Assembly (NCBI RefSeq): GCF_004359215.1
Contig: NC_090613.1
Span: 5,947,851-6,011,850, forward strand
Origin: Bremia lactucae
Lineage: Eukaryota > Oomycota > Peronosporomycetes > Peronosporales > Peronosporaceae
Direction: 5' to 3'
DNA: 64,000 nucleotides
How positions within the stretch are numbered: the first letter of the stretch is position 1; each line of letters begins with the position of its first letter. The translations under genes and the position numbers were made by a program. Positions 31,517 through 43,107 of the stretch are shown here, in pieces. A model generated the notes under the pieces. It had not been told where the DNA came from, made no database searches, and saw nothing but the letters and a program-made list of their open reading frames with translations.

Positions 31517-32270
31517 GCTTGACTCAGCATTTGGAAAGTGTGACAAAATGTCGCTTTTCCCTGAATACTATATTGCTTCTGTGACGACAACTGAGGCTAA
31601 AGGAAGACTGAATCAATCCTAAGTTTTTCCTAACTAACAATTATGTTGGCGTGAAGCACTCTTAAATGTATCGCCTATCCTTATCTAAGTCTTCTAATCA
31701 TCATCTCTCCTACTTGACGCATACTAAATGTGAATTACGAAATGAATGGCTCAAAGCATTACTAATGATTGGTACCAGTAATCCTTGTCTGTATAAAGGC
31801 TGCTTGTCCAGCTCCTTGATACAGTTTCAATTCAATCACTCATCTAACGTTTACATCAAACTTGACAAAGACACTTGCTGCCTACAACATTTCAATAAGC
31901 TTACGCAAAACCAATAACACATTTGAAGAGCTCTTTAGAGTTCATTATAAGGCCATGGATTGGCAATTAAAAAATTGCGATATCACATAAAGTACGACTC
32001 AGGAGGGACAAAAGTACAGCTTTAATAATCCAAAAATAAAAAGTCAATCCTAATTTAAATTTGACAGCGCAAAACTGCCACTTAGTTAATTGACTGCCCA
32101 TTTTCTTTGCATTACGCTACAGTATATAAACCTGAATCAAAATGGAGGTTGCTTGTGAAGAATGGCCGGCATAACCTTGAACAAAAAATAATTGCTGAGT
32201 ATCCAATAGCACAAAGACTTATTATTGAGGAAAAAATCATCATTCAAAGGACCCACCAATCTGGAGCTAT
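31517..32270. other. Unassigned sequence between LTR-B solo and element D
   Basis: An 83-codon frame at 31666-31917 (plus) has no recognisable similarity. No other feature seen. Confidence 0.45.
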
Positions 32271-32746
32271 GTAAGGGGCACCTTTCGCTACTGCTGATAC
32301 CAGTATTAGCCAACCTACACTGATCGCAGTTAATGTGAGGTGCCTCGAAACTTCAGTACACAAAGATACAGAAGAAAAATTCTATGAAGCTAAGAGGACT
32401 TAGCTTGTAGGGTCTAGTCTAACGCTTAGAATAGGGAAAATATATTAATGTGTTAAGTTCTTACGTAACGATCTTCTATATCGTACTGACTTTATTATAT
32501 TAAAATCTATACCCTACTTGCGCACTGCATAATCGTGCCTTGTGAACATTGGCGGGATTGATTTAAACTAAATCAATCAATAGAACTAATGTCTTATTGC
32601 GTCAATATAACAAATTTGGTAATATCGAAGCTATTAAGTCAAAAAATCAATAGAGATAATTATTAGTACTTCTTAGTTTATTTCCTATCATAGATCATAA
32701 TTCTAATTATTACTCTTTTTAGGAGATAAATGTATGCAACGGGACA
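32271..32746 (-). repeat. LTR-D copy 1 (3' LTR of element D)
   Basis: 476 bp. On plus it reads TGTAAGGGGCACCTTTC ... CAACGGGACA and aligns with 37782-38243 through shared segments such as CAACCTACACTGAT and ATATTGCGTCAATAT-like blocks. Confidence 0.85.
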
Positions 32747-32901
32747 CCTCGTTAGCTCCCCTTGACTAGCAGTAACAATAGTGACTGATGCGGAGTGGCA
32801 GATATATACTTTAATGTATTTTCCGGTAGTTTGTACATTTTAGTTTCATTTAATATTCCACTGTTATCGCATTATGGATTTTTGTTCAAAAATCAATTCG
32901 T

Positions 32902-34290
32902 TTGCGCACTTCAACTAAAAAGTCCATGCGCGTAGCCCGCGAGGCTGCTAAGCTGGTAGCTGCACGGATCAGCGCAGTTGCTGGTAATGCAAATGTTTCA
33001 GTAGACGGTAATGCGTCTACTGTGGGAAAAAGATATCAACTCCTACTTCCATTCAAGGTGATTGGACTATGTCACGTACTACGCCAATAGTAGGTGACTA
33101 GTCCAAGTCGGCGTCATCGCCCGACTCAGTGACTAATGTGAAGGCCGCCTGAATTACCCGAAGCTGAGTCCATTAACCTTCAGGCTCTAACATGACAAAT
33201 AAAGAGGTGATGACGAGGTTGTTTAACTTGTCGGACCTCTTTGGTGGGGAGTCATCTGATGATAATTCCATAGATAATGGCAGCTCTAATAATGTCAGGA
33301 TGCACCACTAGGAACGAAATGATCGTCAAGGTCTCTCGATCAGCATACTACTGGTTGCGCTAGTATGCATCACCAGGAATGTAGTGATTCTAGGACTCGC
33401 TTTGAAAGTGATGTAAGCGTTAGCATTGACCGCAACACTTTATAGTTTGCTTCTGAAAAGAGCCTATCAAGGCCTCTAAGGGCAATCTAATTCGCTGGTC
33501 TGGTATGACTAACGATCGGTATCGTATTCCATTGTTTGACTCGTCCAGGCTCCAGAAGCCTGGTGGAGATAAAACGGAATCCTTCGTCGATGCATTTTAC
33601 CGACATCGGTGGTTCGCTTGTAAGCGGGCAAAAGATGTCACCCCTTTATTCCTAGCTTGGGAAGGATTTATACAGAGTATGCAAAGCATAGGTCGGGAGG
33701 CCTGGCTTGAAAAACTGGATGTTTTTCGTGAACGGCAGAGAAACGGTTCGCATTTGGTCCACGCTACAAGCTGCACCGTTTGTCTGGAGAGGCAGGGATA
33801 CTTGGCTTCTCGTGGGAGGACTCATGTCCATGCTGCTTTAAGGGTGTAGGTCACGACCATAAGGAGGCATACTCCCTTAAGGATACTCATTGGAAGACGC
33901 TCATCTCTTGTGAGATGCGCGAAGGCATTGAAATCCTCCAATCCTTTTACGAGCGCAGGAAGCGCCCGTTCTCTGATGGACCCTTTGTCGAGGAGGATGG
34001 GTCTTATTGGTAAAACGAGACCCGAAAAGTCCATCATCAGTTGAGAACGAGTTTCCTAACCATTATGCGAGGGTGGATACCCTCGCCAACGAACGAGATA
34101 AAACGTTCGAACCACCTATCAAGAAACGCACTGACCACTCGAATTCGTCATTGGATGTGGAGGAAAGGAAAATTCGGGTTTTCCTCGTTTGACGAACCTG
34201 ATTCAACATCGTTATTTAAATCACACCCTTTATTATTTGAGGACGATATTGATCACAAGCGATCTCGTTGCTGCGAGTCGCAGTGACGGT
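32902..34290 (+). pseudogene. Element D antisense ORF region (aORF-D)
   Basis: On the opposite strand to pol, between pol and the 3' LTR. Coding-like stretches in order: a basic Ala-rich start (KKSMRVAREAAKLVAARISA near 32920); an acidic piece LFNLSDLFGGESSDDNSID near 33220; RYRIPLFDSSRLQKPGGDKT near 33520 continuing as SFVDAFYRHRWFACKRAKDV and WEGFIQSMQSIGREAWLEKL; a Cys cluster CTVCLERQG then, after a frameshift near 33800, WEDSCPCCFKGVGHDHKEAY; and CEMREGIEILQSFYERRKRP near 33925. The CxxC/CPCC spacing suggests a zinc-binding module. Several frameshifts and stops make it a relic. The family is unknown to me. Confidence 0.55.
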
Positions 34291-34949
34291 CGATAATGTT
34301 TCTCGGGAACAGTTGAGCGATCATGCGCAAGTTGCGACTGATCAACTGGCGAACAAAAGGACACGTTAGTCCCTTCAAAGCAAGCTGGTGACAGCTTGCC
34401 AAAATCTCTTCCTTGGAGAGAGGAGTGGGACGTCTGGTTCATGAGATCCAATCTCTTTCCCGAGACTTTCATTCTTTGACTCGGGACTAAAAGGATTTGG
34501 CAGATGCCTTAGACCGTTCCGGTGTAATTCGGGATTGGAAGGACTCACGTACTGATGGTATGGCGATGACGCCCGACAGAACCTACGAGACAGTTCGATC
34601 GTGTATGTATTGCCTTGTCAATGCAATACACGAAACGGTCCGATACCTGGGCTGTAATATATTAGTGCCCACACATTTGTTGGTAGCTTTACCGTAAACA
34701 TTTGCACTAGATCGCTATCATTAAATAAAGAATGCTTGCTCTTCTATTTTTGTCACAGTTTAGTTTTCGATCCACTGCAAAAGCGATTAACCATTGTATG
34801 AAATGGGGGACTACTGCTTCTCTAACCAGCAGGAATTCACCTGCTGACTCGATTTGTTTTTGTCGTCAGTGCGACCGGTGCGGAAATGTCATTCTGCTCA
34901 TTCGTGAGAGCATTATTGTTTCATAAACAATATTGTTCTCATGCTGAGT

Positions 34950-37725
34950 CACTCAGCATCGTTGTGAAAGTAAGTAATAGCATTATTGTTATTTCTGAGT
35001 TTTCCACTTCAATGTTGATTGATCAACACTGGTATTCTTCGCATTGATTGTAAGCCCAATGAGTGATGAGCAGCAGCTAGATTCCTCTTTGCTCGAGCTA
35101 GTCCAACTCTCTTCAATACGAGTTTCTCTCAAACAAGGTTTTTACGTGGATGGCGCAAGTCATTCATGTATGCTTTGTAGAAGCATGCGCTGAACTGTTG
35201 ATAGCAAATTCAACCATCGGCAAGATCTCGCTTCAACTCGTAAAAGTGGTGGGCAGATCCACGAAGTATCTCTTCGAGGATAGGATTTGCGCGTTCTGTC
35301 TGACCATCTGTATCAGGATGATTAGAAGTTGACATTTACAAGTGTGTTCCAAGTGGTTTGAATAAAGTTTGCTTAGAATTCTCCCGTGAATCTAGGGTCT
35401 CGATCTGAGACCAGCTTACAGAATAACCCATGGAGCCGAAAAATCGTATCAACAAAGACACGAGCCCAGCCTTTGACTGTGATCGACTCCGGGACTACAG
35501 CAAGATGTCCCATCTTGCTGAAACGATCAACAAACACAAGAACACCCGTATTCGTGTGATCATCTTCGGTGAAACCGAAGACGAAGTCCATAGGGGTACG
35601 GACCGCCAACACTCTACCAGAACGAGCATAGGTTGTAAAGGTGCACGGGATGAAGCAATAGGCTTTACCCGTTGACAAACTTCGCAAGTATGTATGTACA
35701 TGCGGACGAACTCATACTGGCGTGGCCAGCTGAAGTCGCGACTTATCGTGAGATAAGTCATCTCACATCAAAGATGACCACTTATTGCTACATCGTGGCA
35801 CTCATACATAATGCGTAAAAGCAAATCATCACGGGTGGGGATGACGAGACGAGGTGTGTCGCCAGCAATGGCTGTGTAATACACTAACTTATTGCGTGTT
35901 GTGTATCGATCTATTGAGGATCAATGCAATTTTGACAATCCTGGTAAGGATTGTTGGGATATTTTTTTTGATTCAATCCATCAACCATTAAAGATTCCTA
36001 CCTGCTTGATAAGCTCTTCTAACGTCGTCAAGTAATGTTGACGACAAACACTTTTTTTGCAACAGTGGTCTTATGATCACTGTTAATTTGCGCAACCGGC
36101 TCATCGGCCTGCGCGAAAGGGCATCAGCGACAACGTTAAGTCGTTCTAATTTATACCTTCGGAGAAGTTATACTCCGCAAAGAAGGACAATCATCTCGTC
36201 ATGTTTTGCGAGAAATGTGAACTATTTACGGCCGCGCGTAAAGATGCATGATCCTAATTAACAATGAACGGTCTATTTCCCATGAGATAGACCCTTAACT
36301 TAGCAAGTGCGTATTTATGACAAGTAGTTCCTGGTCATGCACTGGATAGTTGCATTCAGCTGGTTGAGCTGATGCGATTGATAACAGACAGCGCGCTCTG
36401 CGCAATCTGTGTCACATTGCATTATCGAACAGCCGACACCAGCGATTGCAAAAATCGCTGGCAGACCACATGGAATGGTTTGTCTTGATTCACAATCGCC
36501 AGAATTCGCGATTGCATCAAGGTTGCTTGAAATCTTCAAAGGAACGCTGACAATCAGCGTTCCATGACCACTTTGCGTTTCTCTTCAACATTGAAAAGAG
36601 ACGTACTGTCATTTAGACGTAATTGCGTGAGTACTTGTACAGGTACCCCGTTAATAGGAGGAGCTTTCGAAGTCCATTAACATCGACTCGGACAGACCAA
36701 TCAGTGATCATCTTCTTCTTTTTCGGACCGGGCGAACACCGCTTTTACCCACGATGCACTTAAGAAGTGGTATCCTGCTTGCAGCGAATATACACCTCTT
36801 GAGATTTGCATTCAACTTGTGCTAACGCATAAAAATAATTATCTTTTGGACGTGGCTACGGTGTACTTCAACGTCCGACTTTACATTCTTGTCTCTGCTA
36901 TGAACATAGCCATCATCAAAACAACTCCGTGTGAAATCCCGCATGGATCTCAACAGATTGGTTACACATCTGTTAAATCTCGCAAGGACATAACTAAGCC
37001 CCTGTGGCATTACTAGCCACTCTCATAGCATACCGCTTGGGTGCTTGCTCCTGAAAACGAAACATCTTGCTCACGCATAAGGATCTGAAAGAATCCATCA
37101 TCAGAGCCGTTTACGACTAAATAGTTTTCAATACCATCAATGATTACGTCATTTCGTTGTATCAGCGTTTGAGCCGGTACAGTTGCAGCGTTTAGTTTAT
37201 TGAATGTATGCACGATCTGCCATCCTCCTGTTGCTCGCACACAGAAGGTCAGAGGGGAACTTGATTTCCTCACATGGCTCGCTGCTAAGCGATCGGCAGA
37301 AAATTGTCGATCGCTATAACTTGTTCACGAGGCAAGTTGACCATTGCTTCATGACACAGTATTTCGAACCTCGGATTAGGTCAATTTCGTGTCGAGTGCC
37401 TTTGACCTTCGGCAACTCACACGGTACAATTCAAGGAACGCCCCCCCCAATCGACGCACCTCTGGGTGTTGAGAGCCTTGCTGGTGAAGCAAGGCTACTT
37501 GTTTTGGGCCCCGTCGAGTTCGTGTTATATGAACTAGGCTATGGCCGCATGCTGATCATCTGTGTTCAGAGTGAACAACATAGCGCCAACGGCTGGCCCG
37601 CCTACGACCGAACTCAGTCGTTCGACCGCTCTCAATTCAAGGTCACTCGAATAAGTAAACGTTTCACACGTTGCGTGATAACCTTCTTGAGGGGCTAGAA
37701 AGCTCCCTCCTTCTTCATCTAACAT
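34950..37725 (-). pseudogene. Element D gag-pol remnant (RT, RNase H, integrase)
   Basis: Minus strand, N to C: a short gag-side segment (37725-37534), RT palm (SPLTFCVRATGGWQIVHTFN near 37255; MPQGL...CFDDGYVHSR, the YxDD-type site, near 37010-36900), an RNase H core fragment near 36340, the integrase zinc finger CEVCQRVKP near 35680, and the integrase core (FVFGFTEDDHTNTGVLVFVD, SDRDPRFTGEF near 35400, then NHPDTDGQTERAN-like sequence near 35310 and VEFAINSSAHAST near 35190). Multiple stops and frameshifts. The same pol type is found at 56040-56720. Confidence 0.8.
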
Positions 37726-37781
37726 TTACGTGTTGGATGGAATATGCGTAGGTTGTTGAACGGACTACGAATTGCAAGATG

Positions 37782-38243
37782 TGTTACGGAGCACCCTTTG
37801 CTAGTTTTGTTAACAGTACTAGACAACCTACACTGATTACAGTGAAGGTGGGGTGGCTCGGTTACTTTACGTACACGACATGCAGAGGAAAATTACAGGT
37901 AGCTAAGTAGTCTTAGCTACCACAGGTTAGTTCTTAGGCTTTAGAATCGAGAAAAAGTAAAGTTGTATTAATTTTCTTAAATTCCATCCTAAAGATCTTC
38001 TTTCTAATACTGTCTTTATTATATTTTCTAATAACAAAATATGTATGGCGGCTACTTGCGCACCGCACAATCGTGTCTTATAATATTGGCGGGTTGATTT
38101 CAACCATCATATTGCGTCAATATTACCAAATTTGGTAATATTGTAATTATTGAGTCAAAATTTATAAAGATTATAATTTTGTTCTTCTTTGTTTATTTCC
38201 TCTCATATGAAATAATATTCTTGTAAAGGGGAAACCCGTTACA
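37782..38243 (-). repeat. LTR-D copy 2 (5' LTR of element D)
   Basis: 462 bp. On minus it begins TGTAACGGGTTTCCCC and ends CTCCGTAACA. Its termini are near-inverted (TGTAACGGG / TGTTACGGA). Confidence 0.85.
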
Positions 38244-38701
38244 ACCTAACGATGATCGCAAGTCAACGAGTTTTCTTGAATAAGGTCGACGTTAAGGACG
38301 CTTTCAATCCTGTAATCCCAGAAACTTGATTGTTAGTTTGGTAGAGCAAAGCAGTACGGATCGATTAAACTCTACTAATAATGTGGAGAAGTAATTGTAT
38401 CAATTGATCTAGAAGGAAGGAATCTATTTAGGCTCACGATTTTTTCAGGCACTGGCATCATGTGCCGTCAATGCTAATTGCAGGCGCTGCGCTTATTTTG
38501 AGCAAAAACAAATTTGAAAATCGAACACGTAAAAGTAACAAAATTAATTTGCCGTAAAAAAAGTCTAGCTGATGTTGATGACATCTGACGGTTTTCCTCA
38601 AATGCATTTCGATGGGTTCCGTGTGATGTCTATAATACCGTAAATGTTCAAATCACAATCCTTCCTTATAAATTTGCCGAAAAGTCTCAAGCGAGAGCAC
38701 A
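38244..38701. other. Intergenic, promoter side of the 38702 gene
   Basis: No ORF recognised. It presumably contains the promoter of the small MGLCSS protein gene; no clear initiator seen. Confidence 0.45.
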
Positions 38702-39118
38702 ATGGGGTTGTGTTCATCTAAATCGATCGCTACAACTGAAGTCGTGCCCTTCGTGGCACCAGATAGATGTGCATTTGAAGCTGAAGTAAATGAAGCTAAT
38801 AATGGTATAAATGAAATGTTGATGGATCGTGTGCACGAAGCATCTGTGAACAAATCGAAGGCGCTGGTGGTTGGGACTAAAGTGCTACTGCGCTATCCGG
38901 AGAACGCGGTCACTCAATATTCCCCGGCTTTATTGCAGAAAATATCCCACAGTGCCGACGATATCCCGATTTCGTCCACTTATCATCGCGTACACAGTGC
39001 CGAGGTGGCCATGCAAGAGGAGAAGCGGCAGGAGGAGGTGCGGCGAGAAGCTGAGCAGCGTGCACTTGAAGTGCGGGAATATATTTCAGCTCTGCAAATT
39101 GCATCAACTGATGTTTAA
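38702..39118 (+). CDS. Small predicted N-myristoylated/palmitoylated coiled-coil protein
   Basis: 138 aa, single exon. The start MGLCSSKS fits an N-myristoylation signal (Gly2, Ser6), with Cys4 as a likely palmitoylation site, so membrane anchoring at the cytosolic face is predicted. The C-terminal third (AEVAMQEEKRQEEVRREAEQ and onwards) is a charged helix likely to form a coiled coil. There is no catalytic motif. The open frame, plausible composition and lone position in otherwise gene-poor sequence support a real gene, but I do not recognise the family. The start is the only Met that gives the lipidation signal. Confidence 0.7.
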   Translation: MGLCSSKSIATTEVVPFVAPDRCAFEAEVNEANNGINEMLMDRVHEASVNKSKALVVGTKVLLRYPENAVTQYSPALLQKISHSADDIPISSTYHRVHSAEVAMQEEKRQEEVRREAEQRALEVREYISALQIASTDV

Positions 39119-41427
39119 AAGTAGCAGCCGACGCTTGTGTTTCTTCTTAAATTGTAGTTGAGGATTTGCAGGTGGTTGCAGCCTCCAATGAAAATTATAC
39201 TATCCTGTACATGACAAAAAATTATGAATTAAAGAAAAGAGAGGCAATAAGTCGGTCAAGTCTAAGGAGACGATTGTGTCTGACGTGTAGTGTTGTGTTT
39301 ATATAGTGGAACAAAATGTTAGCCATTGCAAACTGTTTTAAGTGTTCGTCTGCATGAACCAAGCGCTGGATCGACTTTTGTGCGAGGGATCCTACTATAG
39401 TTTCAAATCGACCGGTCGCGACTTTACAGCGTTGCGCTGTTCTCTTTTACCCTTTCAACGTTTGAAAACATTGTTTAGTTTAGGCGGAAAGCTGCAAATA
39501 ATGGAACTTTGTATATTGATGAAATTGGTGATCTGCCAATGATTGCACAAAATAAAATATATATATATATATAATACACATGTGCGTGCTCGAGATAATC
39601 GCATGAATGCCGCCGTATAAAGCGGTTAACGGCGTGCTCAGGAACAATCGATATGCAGCTAGCAATTAGCACGTGCGGCGATAGCGACAGGCCCTGCTGT
39701 CGAAATACAATCACGCTAGACAACGAAGCGCCTTTGTCGCTATCTCACTAAGGCATCCAGCGGAGTGCTAATGAAGAAATCACCAGAACCGGTTCGCGCT
39801 GGCTAGATGCCGTATCACAGCTCGCGCAGGACCCGATCGACTTCTGAAGCAATGACTTAGTCACAGCTTGAAAACGTTCGTTAAACGCCTTCATCGCGTG
39901 GTCGTATGATCGGGTCGATGATGATTCAAAAGCATCTCCGCTGCACGGTGTGGTACAAAGTTGCCGGCTATCACTAGAACATTAACCAAAGTAATGACGC
40001 ACATGCCAAAGCTACAGGCAGCATGGGCAACAGGCAATACTGTACGTAAACAAATATGGCCAGCACCTGTTGCGGCGACTGCATACAATACTCGATAAGG
40101 AAGCGCTGGCGACAGGACAGCGTGGTGGCGCTTCTGAAAAACTTTCCCTCACGAAAACGTTGAAGCTTGCTGGCTGTCCACGTATTCAAAGAAGAGCAAT
40201 CCGGCATTGCTTCTAGGCGCGATTAAATTACGTAAGAGCATGCCGCACCCAGTTGATTGCGCATAGTTTGCACGTTTGTTGTTATTTGCAACAATGCGCT
40301 ACCACGATATACTTCGCGCCGACGCAACTCTTTAGTCCACCTACGATCAACGACGACGGTCGTCCCACTCTGATGCGGTAGCTGCGGATTTAACTACAAA
40401 TTCCCCTTGTTCTCGTATATAAATTTTACAAAATCTTCTTCGCCTTTAGAAATGTCAGCCCATTTAGATCCAGGGACGTACCTGAGTCTGAGTTTCTTTT
40501 AAAGAAGCGACTCTATTGACCAGAAAAGGATGCACAGAGAGGGAATTCATTCTTTCCGAAGGTCGCGGGGTAGAATTTTGTAATACCCTAAAGCTATGAT
40601 GCCTTTTCACCAACTACGCCGTTTCGTATCGGCACGAGTTGTAACAAAATGCTTCTTTAAAGCTCCCAGATGTATGTAGTTCTGGACAGATTCAATATAG
40701 CACGACAGCCTTAGTCTATCAACCACGCTAACCCACGTCACTCTTGTTCCACCGGAAGACTTCCCTTGATATTACCATTGTCTTTTTTACACGCGAACGG
40801 TTGGTTCTTTGTCCCCCCAGATGGAGCTTTTTCGAAGAGATGCAACTTGTATCAGTGATCAGGAGTACTACTGTACGCTGAGGGCGACGTCCTGGCCCTG
40901 TGCATGGTACGCCACTCACGGGCCGCCTGCGCGCTACAGACGAGGTCGTAGGCCCACTTTTTGCTATCTTAATTTGGGGCGTCAAGATCTACTCTACGAT
41001 GATCCGTAAAGTGAACAAAATTCCTTCCACTTTCCCTGCTCAACCTTGCGGCGATGCCCAAATACGCCAGCAGGAGCTATTTTTTGGACTCAAATCCTTC
41101 ACGCAATCCCCCCATTTCGTTCCCGATCGGGTAAATTGGGGTTTCGAAGAATAGGTACACGTGCAATTGGCTTCTTTGAGAAAGACCCATTTCGGGTTCG
41201 TTTGGGTCGCTTTCAGTAAGGATGCGCGCCACCCACCGTGGAACAACACCGGGCGTAAGAGTGCCAAGTCCCCCGCGCACAGATCGCTCATTTCCTCTTT
41301 CTACCCCTTGCGCCGAGTAATACTGTATCGTGTAACGTTGGCCGCTTCGCTCCGTCGCTGGTCAAATTTAATCCCACACTACCTTTCTCCACGTGCACTT
41401 CTCCATTCCATCTGAAAGAGCAACGCA
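39119..41427. other. Long stretch without a recognised gene
   Basis: Many short frames on both strands, none recognised. Local features are an AT dinucleotide repeat near 39557-39573 and GC-richer sequence at 39720-41300, whose open frames (minus-strand 40728-40985 and 41040-41291) could be decayed gene or transposon pieces. The last 30 bases hold the promoter of the next gene. Confidence 0.45.
41400..41414 (+). promoter_or_regulatory. Initiator-like element of the 41428 gene
   Basis: TCTCCATTCCATCTG resembles the oomycete initiator core (TCATTYYNCAWTT) with changes at a few positions and lies only about 20 nt before the ATG. A CACGTG E-box-like hexamer lies just upstream near 41390. Confidence 0.4.
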
Positions 41428-43107
41428 ATGGCTGTTGGAATGACACTGAATCAGCGGTACGCGCCATCGTCGGCAACGCCGAATGTTAATGCCGTGCTCA
41501 GTCCGCCCCATGGACGAAGCCCAAGGTACCAAGAAGACGCCAAGATCCACCACGCCAACGTGCTATCGCTTCCGCCACAGCAGATGGATCGGATCTACCA
41601 AATGCCCTTCCTTAATCAATCGCCGTACGCGCCACTGTATCCATCGTCATCCACTGCAATGAATTTCCACCCGCTTGCCAAGCCTGGTCCCAGCATTTCG
41701 GAAGATTACGCCGCGGACCCGTTGCCGTTCGAGTATAGCCGCAAATACTCACCGTCGCACCGAGACGATGGGCGAGGATCCATCTCGATCGTCACGTCCA
41801 GTGCTCCAATGCATTACAACAACTCGTACGGGTCCCATTCGGACTATGCGCCGCCCCCTTCTAGCCAACGCCTCAGTCCATATCATCACTTGCAGTACCC
41901 CGAGCCGCGAACGTACCATCATTCTGAATTGAATCCCCAAGTCCCGCGACCCCATTTTCCCCGATCGTCAAGTACCCAAATGTACAGTCCCATGCTGCCT
42001 TTACCTCATCAATTCCCTCTAACCACCGTAACCAAAAAAGAGGTCGATGCGTACCCCCATCCTCCTACATCGATCTATGGCGATGTCCGCGGCACAGCTC
42101 AAGAAGCAATGATCAAGGTGAAAACACCGCTCAAGCTAAAATACTGGCGGAACGGACGACGCAATCTCCAGTGTTTTCCGAGCTGTAAAGTCTTTGGGGA
42201 CTATTCCGCGATTAAGATTGAAGACTTAAAGCAACACGATTTCATGTGGGGCAAGTGCCGCGGAAGTCTCATTACTGAAGTTACACTCAATAGCTCCATG
42301 ACGTTTGATGATATTGTCCTTCTTGGACGTGTGCACTCGCTTGAGAACATTCCTGTGGCATTTGAAGAAGCTGTTATTCGGGAATGTATGCTTGGCCAGA
42401 CAGTCGAAGCGGATGCATTGGATTTAATGAAGGATCAATGGATCACGGGCGAACGGTTGCCGAACTTTGTACAGCAAGACGCGAACGTGACGTGTTTTGA
42501 ATTCAAGCCAAAAGTGTGGAAGTACACCGAAGACATGACCCAAGGCAAATGCAAACGCCGAAACGTCAAGTATTATGTGCAGTTTGAAGCATTTGTACAG
42601 ATCGTGGCCGGAGACCGCCGATACTATGCATGCATTGGTTCTGGAATGTCCACGTCTTTTGAAGTTGGCTCCAGTCGGGTGCTCGCCCGTCAGAAACGCA
42701 AAGCCGCTTCCAGTACTTCAGAGGTCGGTATTACGAGTTCCCAATCCGACATGACGTCTTTACAGTGTGGACAGTCGCAACCACTGATGACGCACAATGG
42801 GAACCCGCTTGTCTCAAACGTCTTGGCGATGGCTACGAATCCGTACACTCATCAGCCCGCAGCATATCACCAGGATGGCCAATCACGAGGCTTGCCTCCA
42901 ACGTTTCCACACCCGCAAATGATGATGAGCCCAATGCAATCGATGACGCCAGAATTACATTATTCAGTGTCCCAACAACTGTCGACGACGCACGCATTTG
43001 TAGGGGAAAAACGCAAGATGACTCATGAACGACTTGCGTTCCATACGGACCTTTCAGCCAAGATGTTTAAGCCTACAAGTGGCGTGCCGCAGACTGTGCC
43101 AATCTGA
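41428..43107 (+). CDS. Unrecognised 559-aa protein, likely nuclear, with conserved-looking core
   Basis: Single exon. Residues 1-225 are rich in Pro, Ser, Tyr and His (disordered). The core, about 227-430, is compact: TPLKLKYWRNGRRNLQCFPS (from about 230), HDFMWGKCRGSLITEVTLN, a helical stretch to DQWITGERLPNFVQQ, then beta-rich VTCFEFKPKVWKYTEDM, KYYVQFEAFVQIVAGDRRYY and STSFEVGSSRVLARQKRKAA. The last piece (FEV.SSR, then a QKRK basic cluster) recalls the end of beta-sandwich DNA-binding domains followed by a nuclear signal, but that is a weak resemblance. The C-terminal 130 residues are again Met/Pro/Gln/Ser-rich. The organisation (structured centre, low-complexity arms) suits a transcription regulator; this is inference, and I assign no name. 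Confidence 0.85.
   Translation: MAVGMTLNQRYAPSSATPNVNAVLSPPHGRSPRYQEDAKIHHANVLSLPPQQMDRIYQMPFLNQSPYAPLYPSSSTAMNFHPLAKPGPSISEDYAADPLPFEYSRKYSPSHRDDGRGSISIVTSSAPMHYNNSYGSHSDYAPPPSSQRLSPYHHLQYPEPRTYHHSELNPQVPRPHFPRSSSTQMYSPMLPLPHQFPLTTVTKKEVDAYPHPPTSIYGDVRGTAQEAMIKVKTPLKLKYWRNGRRNLQCFPSCKVFGDYSAIKIEDLKQHDFMWGKCRGSLITEVTLNSSMTFDDIVLLGRVHSLENIPVAFEEAVIRECMLGQTVEADALDLMKDQWITGERLPNFVQQDANVTCFEFKPKVWKYTEDMTQGKCKRRNVKYYVQFEAFVQIVAGDRRYYACIGSGMSTSFEVGSSRVLARQKRKAASSTSEVGITSSQSDMTSLQCGQSQPLMTHNGNPLVSNVLAMATNPYTHQPAAYHQDGQSRGLPPTFPHPQMMMSPMQSMTPELHYSVSQQLSTTHAFVGEKRKMTHERLAFHTDLSAKMFKPTSGVPQTVPI

Larger units (their letters stand above)
32271..38243 (-). mobile_element. Element D: Ty3/gypsy LTR retrotransposon (minus strand)
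   Basis: Bracketed by two LTR-D copies (37782-38243 is the 5' LTR, 32271-32746 the 3' LTR; both minus-oriented). Pol debris runs from about 37725 to 34950 on minus, and a convergent plus-strand ORF region lies at 32902-34290. Flanking pentamers AGCTA and ACCTA differ by one base, consistent with an ageing target duplication. After the 5' LTR, on minus, CATCTTGCAATTCGTAGTCC occupies the primer-binding position and resembles the site after LTR-B (CTGGTAGCACTCGTAGTC). Gag is almost wholly deleted. All frames are broken. Confidence 0.82.

Noticed and set aside
39557..39573. AT dinucleotide run
   Set aside because: Ordinary microsatellite; nothing further to report.
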